DNA from: Typhlomys cinereus
Taxonomy: Eukaryota; Chordata; Mammalia; Rodentia; Platacanthomyidae
Direction of reading: 5' to 3'
Length of the DNA: 64,000 bases
Assembly (NCBI GenBank): GCA_023101885.1
Contig: JALPQD010000016.1
Coordinates: 13,299,134-13,363,133 of the forward strand
Part shown: positions 1-11,049 of the stretch, in pieces
Position numbering within the stretch: position 1 is the first letter of the stretch
Layout: each line of letters begins with the position of its first letter
Translations under genes and position numbers: made by a program
Notes under the pieces: model-generated
The model's input: only the letters and a program-made list of their open reading frames with translations
The model's database searches: none
What the model was told of the DNA's origin: nothing

Positions 1-644
1 AAGTGGGAGTATTAACCAGCTCAATGGAAGAGATTGTTAAAGCCAAAAAGATACTTCAGAAAAATATCCAGGAGATGTGGGACACCCTGAAGAAGCCTAA
101 CATGCGTATTCATGGAATACCAGAGCAAGAATCTCAAAATACCATCCCTGAGGAAATTTTTCAAACGATCATCAAGGAAAACTTTCCTCATCTAAAAAAA
201 GAGAGGGCCATCCATATACAAGAGGCATTCCACACCCCAAACAGATATGACCAAAACAGAAGCTCGACACAGCAAATAATAGTCAAAACATTCCACATTC
301 AAGATAAAGAACTGGTGCTGAGAGTTTCAAGGGAGAAAAAACAAGTCACTTTTAAAGGTAAACCTGTTAAAATAACAAATGACTTCTCAGTCGAAACAGT
401 AAAAGCAAGAAGAGCTTGGAGAGACCATACTTCAAGTATTGAATGAGCAAAAACGTCAACCCAGGCTGATTTACCCTGCAAAACTATCTGTCATGATCGA
501 GGGAGAAAGAAAAATCTTGCAGCACAAAAACAACTTGAAGGGATACATGTCCACCAAACCAGGCCTTCAAAAAATGCTAGAAATGCTACTCAAGCTTGAA
601 GAAAAAAAAACAGGCATATCCAGGAGAACAGAAGGCAAGTATAA
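1..644 (+). pseudogene. L1 ORF1 fragment, frameshifted
   Basis: C-terminal two thirds of the L1 ORF1 protein, the RNA-binding nucleic-acid chaperone that coats L1 RNA. The visible part covers the end of the coiled coil, the RRM-like domain and the C-terminal domain. Against the intact ORF1 of copy F there is a 1-base insertion near 424 and a 2-base expansion of an A-run near 601-609. These split the frame at about residue 145 of this fragment and near the C-terminus. The homologous stop TAA is at 642-644, out of the shifted frame. The family identity is certain; the copy cannot make a full protein. Confidence 0.93.
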
Positions 645-694
645 CACCATTAAAAGCGAAGCAATATACTTATAAAAACTACTAAACATAATAA

Positions 695-3600
695 ATGTCT
701 GGAATTAAAAATAGTTTCTCCATTATAACACTAAATGTTAATGGAATTAACTCACCGATCAAGAGACACAGATTACAAACTTGGATTAAAAATCACAATC
801 CATCAATCTGGTGCCTGCAGGAAACCCATCTTACCACAAAAGATAGGCATGCCCTAAAAATAAAAGGCTGGTCAACAATTCTACAAGCTAATGGAAGCAG
901 AAAACAGGCAGGGGTAGCCATTATGATATCAGACAAAGTGGACTTCAAACCAAAGAAAATTATAAGAGACACAGATGGGTACTACATTTTAGTCACAGGT
1001 ACAATTCACCAGGAAGACTTCACAATACTGAACATCTATGCACCCAATACGGGCCCCTCCACATTCATTAAGAAAGCCCTACAGCGTCTAAAGCAAGAAA
1101 TCAACCCCCAACGATAATTTTTGGGGACTTCAACACCACCCTCTCAACATGGGATAGATCAACAGGTCAAAAGCTTAACAGAGACATTTTGGAACTTAAT
1201 CAAACCCTTAATGTAATGGACCTTACAGATCTTTATCGAACTTTTCACCCACCCACCAAAGAATACACATTTTTCTCAGCAGCACACGGAACTTTCTCCA
1301 AAATGGATCACATACTGGGCCACAAAACGAATTCACATATACAAAAAAGTTGAAATTCTAGCCTGTGCCCTGTCAGACCACCATGGCATAAAGCTGGACA
1401 TCCACAACACAACAAACAAGAGAAAATACACTAACTCCTGGAAACTTAACAATATGATGATGAATGAGAATTGGATTCAGGAAGAAATTAAAAAGGAAAT
1501 TCAAGATTTCCTGAAAGCGAATGACAATGAAAATTCAACTTACCAAAATCTCTGGGACACAATGAAAGCTGTTCTAAGAGGTAAGTTCTTAATGCCTACC
1601 TCAAAAAAATGGAAACATCAGAAATAAACAACTTAACAATTCAGCTTAAAGCTTTAGAGAAACTATAGCAATCTGATCCCAAAAGTAGTAGAAGAGAGGA
1701 GATTAGCAAAATAATGGGAGAAATATCTGAAATCGAGATTAAGAAAACGATAGAAAAAATCAACCAGTCAAAAAGCTGGTTCATTGAAAAAAGCAATAAG
1801 ATTGATACACCCCTAGCTAAATTAACCAAAAGCAAGAAAGAGAAAACCCAAATTAACAAAATTAGAAATGAACATGGAGTTTTCAATACTGATACCCAAG
1901 AAATCCAGAGAATTAAACATCATATTTCAAAAATTTAGTCTGTGAAATTTGACAACACAAAAGAGATGGATAAATTTCTAAGTTAACACACCTTACCTAA
2001 ATTGAAACAGGAACTTGTGCATTATTTAAATATTCCTATAACATATAAGAAAATTGAGGAAGTAATCTCGAATCTTCCCACCAAAAAATGTCCTGGACCA
2101 GTTGGATTCAGCACAGAGATCTACCAGATATTTAAGGAGTTAATAACACCAATATTCCTTAAACTGTTCCATCAAATAGCAAAGGAAGGAACACTACCAA
2201 ATTCCTTCTATGAAGCTAATATCGTTTTAATCCCAAAACCTAATAAAGATTCACTTAAAAAAGAAATCTCTAGGCCGATCTCTCTGATGAACACAGATGC
2301 AAAGATTCTCAACAAAGTCTTAGCAAATCGGATTCAAAAAAATATTAAAAAGATCATTCACGGGGACCAAGTAGGCTTCACCCCGGCACACAGGGTTGGT
2401 TCAACATACGCAAATCAATAAATGTAATTCATCATGTAAAACAGTCCAAAGTCCAAGACCACATGATACTCTCGATAGATGCAGAAAAAGCTTTTGACAA
2501 GATCCAACAGCCTTTAATGATCAAAACTACTAGAGACACTAGGAATGGAAGGAACCTTTATCAATATAATAAAAGCAGTATACAACAAGCCCACAGCAAG
2601 GATTATGCTCAATGGGGAACAATTGGAAGCATTCCCACTTTGATCAGGAACTAGACATGGCTGTCCACTCTCACCACGTCTATTCAATATTGTACTTGAA
2701 GTCTTAGCTGAAGCCATAAGACAAGAAAGGGACATAAGAGGATTCAAATCGGTAAGGAAGAAGTCAAGCTATCCCTATTTGCAGATGACATGATCTTATA
2801 CCTGAGTGATCCCTAAAACTCCACCAGGAAGCTCCTGGAACTAATTGAGAAGTTCAGCAGGGTGGCAGGATACAAAATAAATGTGCAAAAATCAGAGGCC
2901 TTCCTATATGCCCAGAATGAAAGAAGTGAAAAAGCCTTGAGACAAACAATCCCATTTACTATAGCCCCTAAAAAATGAATTACCTTGGTATAAACCTAAC
3001 CAAGGAGGTAAAAGATCTTTGCAATGAAAACTTTAAAACCCTAAAGAAAGAAATTGCAGAAGACACCAGAAGGTGGAAAGACCTCCCATGTTCCTGGATT
3101 GGCAGAATCAACATCGTAAAAATGACCATCCTACCAAAGGCAATATACAAATTCAATGTTATACCAATAAAAATCCCAAAGCAATTCTTCAAAGAAGTTG
3201 ACCAAACAATCTCAAAATTCATATGGAGGCACAAAAGACCCAGGATAGCAAAGACAATCCTGAGTACCAAAAACACTGCTGGAGGTATTACCATATGAAA
3301 CCTGAATCTATACTACAAATCCATAGTTATAAAAACAGCCTGGTACTGGCTCCAAAATAAGACACACAGATCAATGGATAAGAGTTGAAGACCCAGATAT
3401 AAGCCCACAAAATTACAGCCATTTAGTCTTTGACAAAGGGGCCCAAAGAATCCAATGGAAACAGAACAGCATCTTCAACAAATGGTGCTGCAAAACTGGA
3501 TCTCCACATGCAGTAGATTAAAGCTGGACCCATACTTGTCACCATGTACAAGACTTAATTCCAAATGGATCAAGGACCTTGATATAAGGCCAGAGACTAT

Positions 3601-4504
3601 AAAAACCATAGTTGAAAGGATATGAAACTCCCTCAAGCTGATTGGGCTAGGCCAACATTTCCTAAATAGACATCCAATGGCACAGTCACTGCTACCAACT
3701 CTCAACAGTTGGGATCTTGTGAAATTAAAGAGCTACTGTTCACATAAAGAGATTGAACACGAGTTCAAAGGCAAGCCACAGAATAGGAGAAAATCTTCAC
3801 TAATCACATATCTGATAGAGCTCTACTGTCCAGATTACACAAAGAACTTAGAAAACTAAACACCAAGGAAACCAATGGCCCAATTAAAAAATGGGCCCTG
3901 GAACTTAAAAGAAACTTTACCAGGGATGAAATTAAAATGTCTAACAAATATCTTTAAAAATGCTCCACTTCTTTAGCCATCAGGGAAATGCAAATCAAAA
4001 CGTCCCTGAGATATCATCTCACCCCGGTCAGGATGGCAAAAATCCACAATACAAACAACAAGAAATACTGGAGAGGATGTGGAGAGAGGGGAACTCTCCT
4101 ACATTGTTGGTGGGAATGCAGGCTCATATAGCCAATCTGGTGAGCCATCTGGAGATTCATAAAGAAATTAAAGATTGAAATGCCATATGACCCTACTATT
4201 CCATCTTTTGGGTATAACCCCCCATACAGCAGAGGTTCACCTCGATAACACAAGCATGACCATGTTCATAGCAGCACTGTTTACAATAGCAAAGTCATGG
4301 AATCAACCCAAATGTCCAACAGTTGATGAGTGGATAAGAAAAATGTGGTACATCTATACAATGGGGTACTACTCAGCCATCAAAAATGATGAATTACTGG
4401 AATTTGCCGGGAAATGGATGTCATTAGAAACAGTTACATTAAGTGAAGTATCCCAATCCCAGAAAATTAAGCGCCATATGTACTCCCTAATAGGTGGTTC
4501 CTAG
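695..4504 (+). pseudogene. L1 ORF2 (endonuclease / reverse transcriptase), degenerate
   Basis: Broken ORF2. The endonuclease begins at 695-697 with MSGIKNSFSIITLNVNGIN. The catalytic glutamate is present (QETHL motif, GAA at 821-823, codon 43). A 1-base deletion near 1111 shifts the frame, and further lesions follow. The reverse-transcriptase region holds [14 protein letters not shown] near 2463-2515 and an FADD catalytic motif at 2778-2789. The Cys-rich C-terminus is around 4060-4140 (first Cys of the CWRGCG motif changed to Tyr). The terminal block with MWYIYTMGYYSAIKN is open from 4175 to the stop TAG at 4502-4504. Many frameshifts and stops lie between, so no protein activity is expected. 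Confidence 0.95.
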
Positions 4505-5592
4505 TACCAAACCCAGCCAGCCCACCTTGAGACACTCATAGGTAAATCTATGTATTACCTACAGTAATTGCAAGGATTATGAACAGGAGGGATAGGGTTG
4601 GAGTGCCACACCAGAAACAAGGAGAGGAGTGACCATGTTACAGTAGAGAAAATAGGCCTCCATCAAGGATTGCAAGAAAGTAATGTGACACCTGGTTAAG
4701 TTCACAGACATTCGTTCTTGATAATTTACAACTAAGGGGTATGATCTCACCAGAAGGGGAGGGAACATAGTCTGGCAGATAAAAAGTATCCATTTTGCAA
4801 ATGGGTGTTTGATCCCTCTCTCACTGAGGTCCTACTTTTATTACATCTACCCTTGAATGTGCTCTTATAATAAGACTCCAGTTTAACAGCTTTCTTTCTC
4901 TGGCCAGGGGGATGACATACAGTGCCTAGCAGGATGGAGTGAGGGCATTGCAGGAGCTACAAAACTGCAAAAGAAAATCAACAAACCACAATCCAGAACT
5001 TCAGAGACTCTATATCAACCACTTAGAACTAGGCCAGACTAAACTCTCCCCATCCTGAAGCTCAGGGACATTTGTAGAAGAGGGGGCGATAAGAGTGTAA
5101 GAGCAGAAGGATGGGAGGAGCAATGATTTGCAAGATACTCCACACAAGTTAGGGCTGAAGCAATCATAATTGGACTTGCATGCCTGGCAAAATGTCCAAC
5201 ACACTATTGACCTCACAAAGTGTAGCATCTGCTAAAGGCACCAAGGTCCTTGGAGGCAAAGGATTGGCAGCCACAGTAGTGTTCCTATACTGAAGGGGAA
5301 CATGGGAAAGGGTTCAGGGAAATGCCCCTGGGTCCTTGTACGTCATTGGAGAGGAGGGCCCAGAGGAGAGTCAGGCATGCACATGAAAGGATTCTCTGGG
5401 AATTTGGGTGGGAGGCAATGGGGGACGGGAAGGGAGGGGGGAGAGGAAGGGGAGCAGGGTTTTCAGGGGGAGGAGGAGGGAGGGAGGGAACTGGTGTACC
5501 TATTAAGTTTGTATGAGGTGTAATAATAATAAAAAATGTATAAAAAATAAAATAAAATGCTAGATTTCTAAAAAAAAAAAAAAAAAAAAAAA
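4505..5592 (+). other. L1 copy A 3' UTR with intron-like segment and purine tract
   Basis: Full-length 3' UTR for this L1 group. It contains a segment, 4542-4917, that begins GTAAAT and ends in a textbook 3' splice site: TTTAAC branch-like motif, TTTCTTTCTC pyrimidine run, then GGCCAG. This is the exact block missing from the 3' UTR of copy F. A G-rich purine tract lies at about 5398-5490, a usual feature of rodent L1 3' UTRs and able in principle to form quadruplexes. The tail is 5570-5592. Confidence 0.85.
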
Positions 5593-5605
5593 TCTCTGGG
5601 ACACA

Positions 5606-8600
5606 ATGAAAGCTGCCCTAAGAGGTAAGTTCATAGCTCTTAATGACTACATCAAAAAAATGGAAACATCAGAAATAAATAACTTAACAATGCAGCTTAA
5701 AGTTTTAGAGAAACTAGCTCAATCTGATCCCAAAAGCAGTAGAAGAGAGGAGATTAGCAAAATAAGGGGAGAAATATCTGAAATCGAGATTAGGACAATG
5801 ATACAGAAAATCAACCAGTCAAAAAGATGTTTTTTTGAAAAAATCAATAAGATTCATGCATCCCTAGCTAAATTAACCAAAAGCAAGAGAGAAAAAAATT
5901 AACAAAATTAGAAATGAAAATGGAATTATCACTACAGATACCCAAGAAATCCAGAGAATTATAATGTCAGATTTCAAAAACTTATACTCCGTGAATTTTG
6001 ATCAACACTAAAGAGATGGATGAATTCCTAAGTAAACACAACTTACCTAAATTGAATCAGGAAGTTGTGAATTATTTAAGTAGACCTATAACATATGAGG
6101 AAAAGAATGAAGTAGTCTCGAATCTTCCCAACAAAAATGCCCTGGACTAGATGGATTCAGTACAGAGTTCTACCAGATTTTTAAGGAGCTAATAACACCA
6201 ATATTCCTTAAACTATTCCATCAAATAGAAAAGGAAGGAACAGTAACAAATTCCTTCTATGAAGCTAATATTGTCTTAATCCCAAAACTTAATAAAGATA
6301 CACTTAAAAAAGAATACTACAGGCCAGTCTCTCTGATGAACACAGATGCAAAGATTCTCAAGAAAGTCTTAGCAAATAGGATTCAAAAACAAATCAAAAA
6401 GATCATCCACAGGGATCAAGTAGGCTTTATCCCCGGCACACAAGTTTGGTTCAAATACGCAAATCAATAAATGTAATTCATCATATAAAACAGTCCAAAG
6501 TCCAAGACCACATGATACTCTCGATAGATGCAGAAAAAGCTTTTGACAAGATCCAACAGCCTTTTATTATCAAAACCTTAGAGAAGGTTGGAATGGAAGG
6601 AAACTTTATCAATATAACAAAAGCTGTATACAACAAGCCTTCAGCAAGGATTATACTCGATGGGGAACAATTGGAAGCATTCTCACTTCAATCAGGAACT
6701 AGACAAGGCTGTCCACTAGCACCACGTCTATTCAATATTGTACTTGAAGTCTTAGCTGAAGCCATAAGACAAGTAAGGGACAAAAAAGGGATTCAAGTTG
6801 GCAAGAAAGGAATCAAGTTATCTCTATTTGATCTTATACCTGAGTGACTACAAATACTCCACCAGGAATCTTCTGGTATTAATACACAAGTTCAGCAGGG
6901 TGGCAGGATACAAAATAAATGTACAAAAATCAGTGGCCTTCCTATATGCCTAGAATGAAAGAAGTGAAAAAGCCTGAGAGAAACAATCCCATTTACTATA
7001 GCCCCTAAAAAAATGAAATATCTTGGTATAAACCTAACCAAAGAAGTAAGAGACCTGTATAACGAAAACTTTAAAACCCTAAAGAAAGAAATTGCAGAAG
7101 ACACCAGAAGGTGGAAAGACCTCCCATGTTCTTGGATTGGCAGAATCAATATCATAAAAATGACCATCCTACCTAAGGCAATATTCTATGCTATACCAAT
7201 AAAAATCCCAAAGCAATTCTTTAAAGAAGTTGACCAAACAATTTCAAAATTCATATGGAGGCACAAAAGACCCAGGATAGCAAAAACAATCCTGAGTAAC
7301 AAAACATTGCTAGAGGTATCACAATACCAAATCCATAGTTGTAAAAACAGCCTGGTATTGGCTCCAAATAGACACACAGATCAATGGATAAGGGTTGAAG
7401 ACCCAGATTATAGGCCTACACAACTACAAGCCATTTGATCTTTGAGAAAGGGACCCAAGAAATCCAATGGAAAAAGAACAACATCTTCAACAAATGGTGC
7501 TGACAAAACTGGATCTCCACATGCAGAAGATTAAAACTGGACCCATACTTGTCAACATGTACAAGAATTAATTCCAAATGGAGCAAGGACCTCGATATAA
7601 GGCCAGAGACTATAAAAACCATATTTGAAAAGGTAGGGAACTCCCTCGAGCTGATTGGGCTAGGCCAACAGTTCCTAAAGGGACATCCAATAGGACAGTC
7701 ACTACACCCAGCACTCAATAGATGGGATCTTGTGAAATTAAAGAGCTTCTGTTCAGATAAAGAGATTGTAACTCGAGCACAAAGACAACCCACAGAATGG
7801 GAGAAAATCTTCTCTAACCATATATCTGATAGACATCTATTATCCAGAGGGTACAAAGAACCTAGAAAACTAAACACTGAAAAAGAAACAAATGGCTCAA
7901 TTAAAAAATGGGCCTTGGTTTTTGTCTCTGTCCAGGGGGTGACATACAGTGCCCAGCAGGATGGAGTGAAGGGCATTGCAGGAGTAGCAAAACTGCAAAA
8001 GAAAATCAACAAACCACAATCCAGAACTTCAGAGATTCTATATCAATCACATAGAACTAGGCCAGCCTAATCTCTCCCCGTCCTGGAGCTCAGGGACATT
8101 TGCGGAAGAGGGGGCAGTAAGATTGTAAGAGTAAAAGGATGGGAGGAACAACAATTTGCATGATTCTCAACAATAGTTGTGGCCAAAGCAATCATAATGG
8201 GACTTTGCATACCCTGCCCAATGTCCAGTGCACTGTTGCCCTCATAAAGTCTAGCATCTGCTAAGGGCACCGAGATCCCTGGAGGCAAGGGATTGACAGC
8301 CATAGTAGTGCTCCTATGCTTAAGGGGAACAAGAGAAAGGGCTTATGGAAATGCCACTGGGTCCTTATATGTCATCGGAGAGGAGGACCCAGTGGAGAGT
8401 CAGGCGTACACAATAAAGGACTCTCTGGGAATTTGGGGGGAGGCACTGGGGGATGGGGAGGGAAAGGAGGGGGAAGAGAGGTTCGGGGGGGAGGAGGGGG
8501 GAGGGAGGGAACTGGTGAAAAATTTTAAAATGTATAATTACATTTTTAATAAAAAAAGTAAAATAAAATAAAAAAAGCAAAAAAAAAAAATGGGCCTTGG

Positions 8601-9203
8601 AACTTAAAAGAAACTTTACTTGGGACAAAATTAAAATGTCTAACAAATATCTTAAAAAATGCTCCACATCCTTAGCCATCAGGGAAATGCAAATCAAAAC
8701 TTCCCTGAGATATTATCTCACCCCGGTCAGGATGGCAAAAATCCACAATACAAACAGCAACAAATGCTGGAGAGGATGTGGAGAGAGGGGAACTCTCTTA
8801 TATTTGCTGGTGGGAATGCAGGCTCATACAACCACTCTGGCGAGCCATCCGGCAATTCTTAAAGAGGTTAAAGATTAAAATGCAATATGATCCTGCTATA
8901 CCACTTTGGGAATAACTCCCCATAAAGCAAAAATTCACCTCAATAGCACAAGGACAACCATGTTCATAGCAGCACTGTTTACTATAGCAAAGTCGTGGAA
9001 TCAACCCAAATGTCCAACAGTTGAAGAATAGATAAAGAAAATGTGGTACATTTATACAATGGAATACTATTCAGCTATCAAAAATGGTAAATTAATGCAA
9101 TTTGCCAGGGAAATGGATGGAATTAGAAACAATTATATTGAGTAAAGTATTGCAGACACAGAAAATTAAGTGTTGTATATACTCCCTAATAGGTGGATCT
9201 TAG
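5606..9203 (+). pseudogene. L1 ORF2 remnant of copy B, interrupted
   Basis: Degenerate ORF2 from after the endonuclease to the stop TAG at 9201-9203. Recognisable blocks are a linker (5606-5902), a reverse-transcriptase block with [16 protein letters not shown] (6446-6847), and a downstream block starting [16 protein letters not shown] (7013-7438). At about 6829 an 11-base deletion removes the codons for the catalytic aspartates: the FADD motif of copy A is replaced by F followed directly by DLIPE out of frame. The reading frame is also split at 7918/8585 by a nested L1. It cannot encode an active enzyme. Confidence 0.92.
7919..8584 (+). mobile_element. 5'-truncated L1 (3' UTR only) nested in copy B, with TSD
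   Basis: The ORF2 text of copy B runs to ATGGGCCTTGG at 7918, then switches to L1 3' UTR sequence (TTTTTGTCTCTGTCCAGGG onward) and ends in A-rich sequence. The ORF2 text then resumes. The 16-base duplication AAAAAATGGGCCTTGG flanks the insert at 7903-7918 and 8585-8600. The insert holds the distal 3' UTR with its purine tract (about 8435-8512) and tail (8530-8584). It is a clear target-primed insertion of a severely truncated L1. Confidence 0.93.
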
Positions 9204-10197
9204 TATCAAACCCACTTAGAGACACTCAAAAACCAATCTCTGTAATACCTACAGTAATTGCAAAGATTATAAATAGGAGGGATGGGGAAAAAGGGCCCCA
9301 CCAGCAACAAGGAGAGGGGGGACCATGTTACAGCAGAGGAAATAGGCCACCATCAAGGACTGCAAGTAAGTAATGAGACATCTAGTTAAATTCACAGACG
9401 TTCCTTCCTGATCATTTGCAACTGATGGGTATGATCTCACCGAAGGGGAGGGCATATAGGCTGCCAGATAGAAAGTAACCATTTTGCAAATGGGTGATTG
9501 ACCCCTCTCTCACCGTGGTCTCCTTCTTTTATTCCATCTACCTTTGAATATACTCTTATAACAAGACTATAATTTAACAGCTTTTTGTCTCTGGCCAGAG
9601 GGTGACATCAAATACCCATCAGGATGGAGTGAAGGGCATTGCAGGAACAGCAAAACTGGAAAAATTCAACAAACCATAATTCAGAACATCAGAGACTCTA
9701 TATACATCTCCAGGAATTAAGTCATCCTAATATCTCCCCATTCTGAAGCTCAGGGAAATTTGTGGAAGAGGGGTCGGTAAGATTTTAAGAGCACAAGGAT
9801 GGAAGGAGTAATGATACGCAAGAAACTCCACACAACGTAGGGCCAAAGTAATCATAATAGGACTTTGCATAACCTGTGCTATATCCAACACATTATCAAC
9901 CCCACAAAGTCTAGCATGGACTAAGGGCACTAGGATACTAAGAGGGACAAAGGAAAGGGTTCTGGGAAATGCTTCTGGGTCCTTGCACCTCATCGGAGAG
10001 GAGGGCCCAGAGAAGAGTTAGGCATACACATTAAAGGATGTTCTGGGAATTGGGGGGGGGCATTGGGGGAGAAGCACTGGGGGATGAGGAGGGAGGGGGA
10101 ATGGAATGGGAGCAGCAGAGGGGTCGGGGTATGGAGGGAGGGAGGGGACTGGTGTACCTGTTAAGTTTGTATGAGCGGAAATAATAATAAAAAATCA

Positions 10198-10198
<1 letters not shown>

Positions 10199-10236
<38 letters not shown>
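10199..10236. repeat. (TG)n microsatellite
   Basis: Uninterrupted TG dinucleotide run, 18 to 19 units, directly after the 3' end of L1 copy B. Confidence 0.97.
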
Positions 10237-10238
<2 letters not shown>

Positions 10239-10327
10239 TATTACATCTTTGTATTTCATTGCTAATTATATGAAAAATACTTTCTGGAGATTAAACATCA
10301 GAAAGAGAATTATACCATTACTACCAA

Positions 10328-10500
10328 TGTTTGATGAAAATTATTTCAAATAATCCAGGAGAATACATATGTGTATATATACATAAATTCCTTTATTATT
10401 ATATGAGAAACCACTGTTTGATGAAAATTATTTTAAATAATGAAGTAGACTATATATGTTATGTATATATCTACATAAATTCCCTTATTATTATATGGAA
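10328..10500. repeat. Tandem duplication, two units of about 87 bp
   Basis: Two adjacent, similar units: 10328-10414 and 10415-10500. Both start TGTTTGATGAAAATTATTT and end TTATTATTATATG. Differences cluster in the middle AT-rich part (ACATATGTGTATATAT in unit 1, CTATATATGTTATGTATA in unit 2). It has no coding potential and is not a recognised family. Confidence 0.85.
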
Positions 10501-10772
10501 GACATTTTGAAATAATATAACATATTCTAATATTTATAAGTGAAGTAAAAATATCCAATACATAGGAAATTATGCATTCACAGATGCCTACCTGGTAAGC
10601 GAGAACTAAACCTTTGGGTACACCTATGATTACTAAATTGTGACAAGCCTTTGAGCAAGACCATAGAATATCATGAAATATATGTGGGAAAACCCTTTCC
10701 ATTTCCCAGGCAGATGGATAAGGCAGAGACAGGCAGCTGATTGGAATTTGGCAAATAGGAAAGCTAGAAAGT

Positions 10773-10774
<2 letters not shown>

Positions 10775-10842
<68 letters not shown>

Positions 10843-10857
10843 CTCTCTATCTCTCTC
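10775..10857. repeat. (TC)n microsatellite
   Basis: About 40 TC units with minor interruptions near the 3' end. Any open frame through it (Ser-Leu or Arg-Glu repeats) is an artefact. Confidence 0.97.
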
Positions 10858-11049
10858 ATTCATTCATCTCTCTTTTTTCTCTTACCTCTTCCATCAATGT
10901 GGTGTGACCAGTTCCGTTCAGATTCTTTTATTTTGTTTTTCACTGGGTGCCAATGTTTCTTAATAAACTTGTCAAATCATTATGATTCAAGAAAGATGAA
11001 TTTAATTACCTCTGATAAATTTTAAGTAGAATAGATGAGTTCTCCAATA

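Larger units (their letters stand above)
1..5592 (+). mobile_element. L1 retrotransposon copy A, 5' end outside the window
   Basis: LINE-1 copy in sense orientation. The order is ORF1 (entered part-way), ORF2 with endonuclease, reverse transcriptase and C-terminal Cys-rich region, a 3' UTR with a G-rich purine tract, and a poly(A) run at 5570-5592. ORF1 and ORF2 match copy F (49579-55687) closely, so the two are young relatives. Directly after the poly(A), sequence resumes in the middle of another L1 ORF2. Copy A therefore probably inserted into copy B, whose 5' part would lie beyond the left edge. The 3' TSD should begin AAAATCTCTGGG; its left partner is not in the window. Between the usual L1 end (about 5540) and the poly(A) there are about 30 extra A-rich bases, perhaps a short read-through. 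Confidence 0.95.
5593..10194 (+). mobile_element. L1 retrotransposon copy B, host of two other L1 insertions
   Basis: Starts in mid-ORF2 at TCTCTGGGACACAATGAAAG, the same position found inside copies A (1548) and F (52149), and runs to the L1 3' end at about 10194. It is the 3' portion of an older L1. Copy A seems to have landed in it (5' junction at 5592/5593), and a small L1 landed in it at 7919-8584. Its 3' UTR (9204-10194) is unspliced, with a purine tract near 10040-10150. A TG repeat follows the 3' end directly. Confidence 0.93.

Noticed and set aside
5302..5523. Gly/Glu-rich frames at the L1 3' end
   Set aside because: They are the translated purine tract of the L1 3' UTR.
10199..10860. 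Repeated microsatellites considered as a CRISPR-like array
   Set aside because: Simple dinucleotide repeats, no regular spacers, and the sequence is clearly mammalian.
10673..11025. Open frames with Ser/Leu repeats across the TC tract
   Set aside because: They are translations of the (TC)n microsatellite at 10775-10857.
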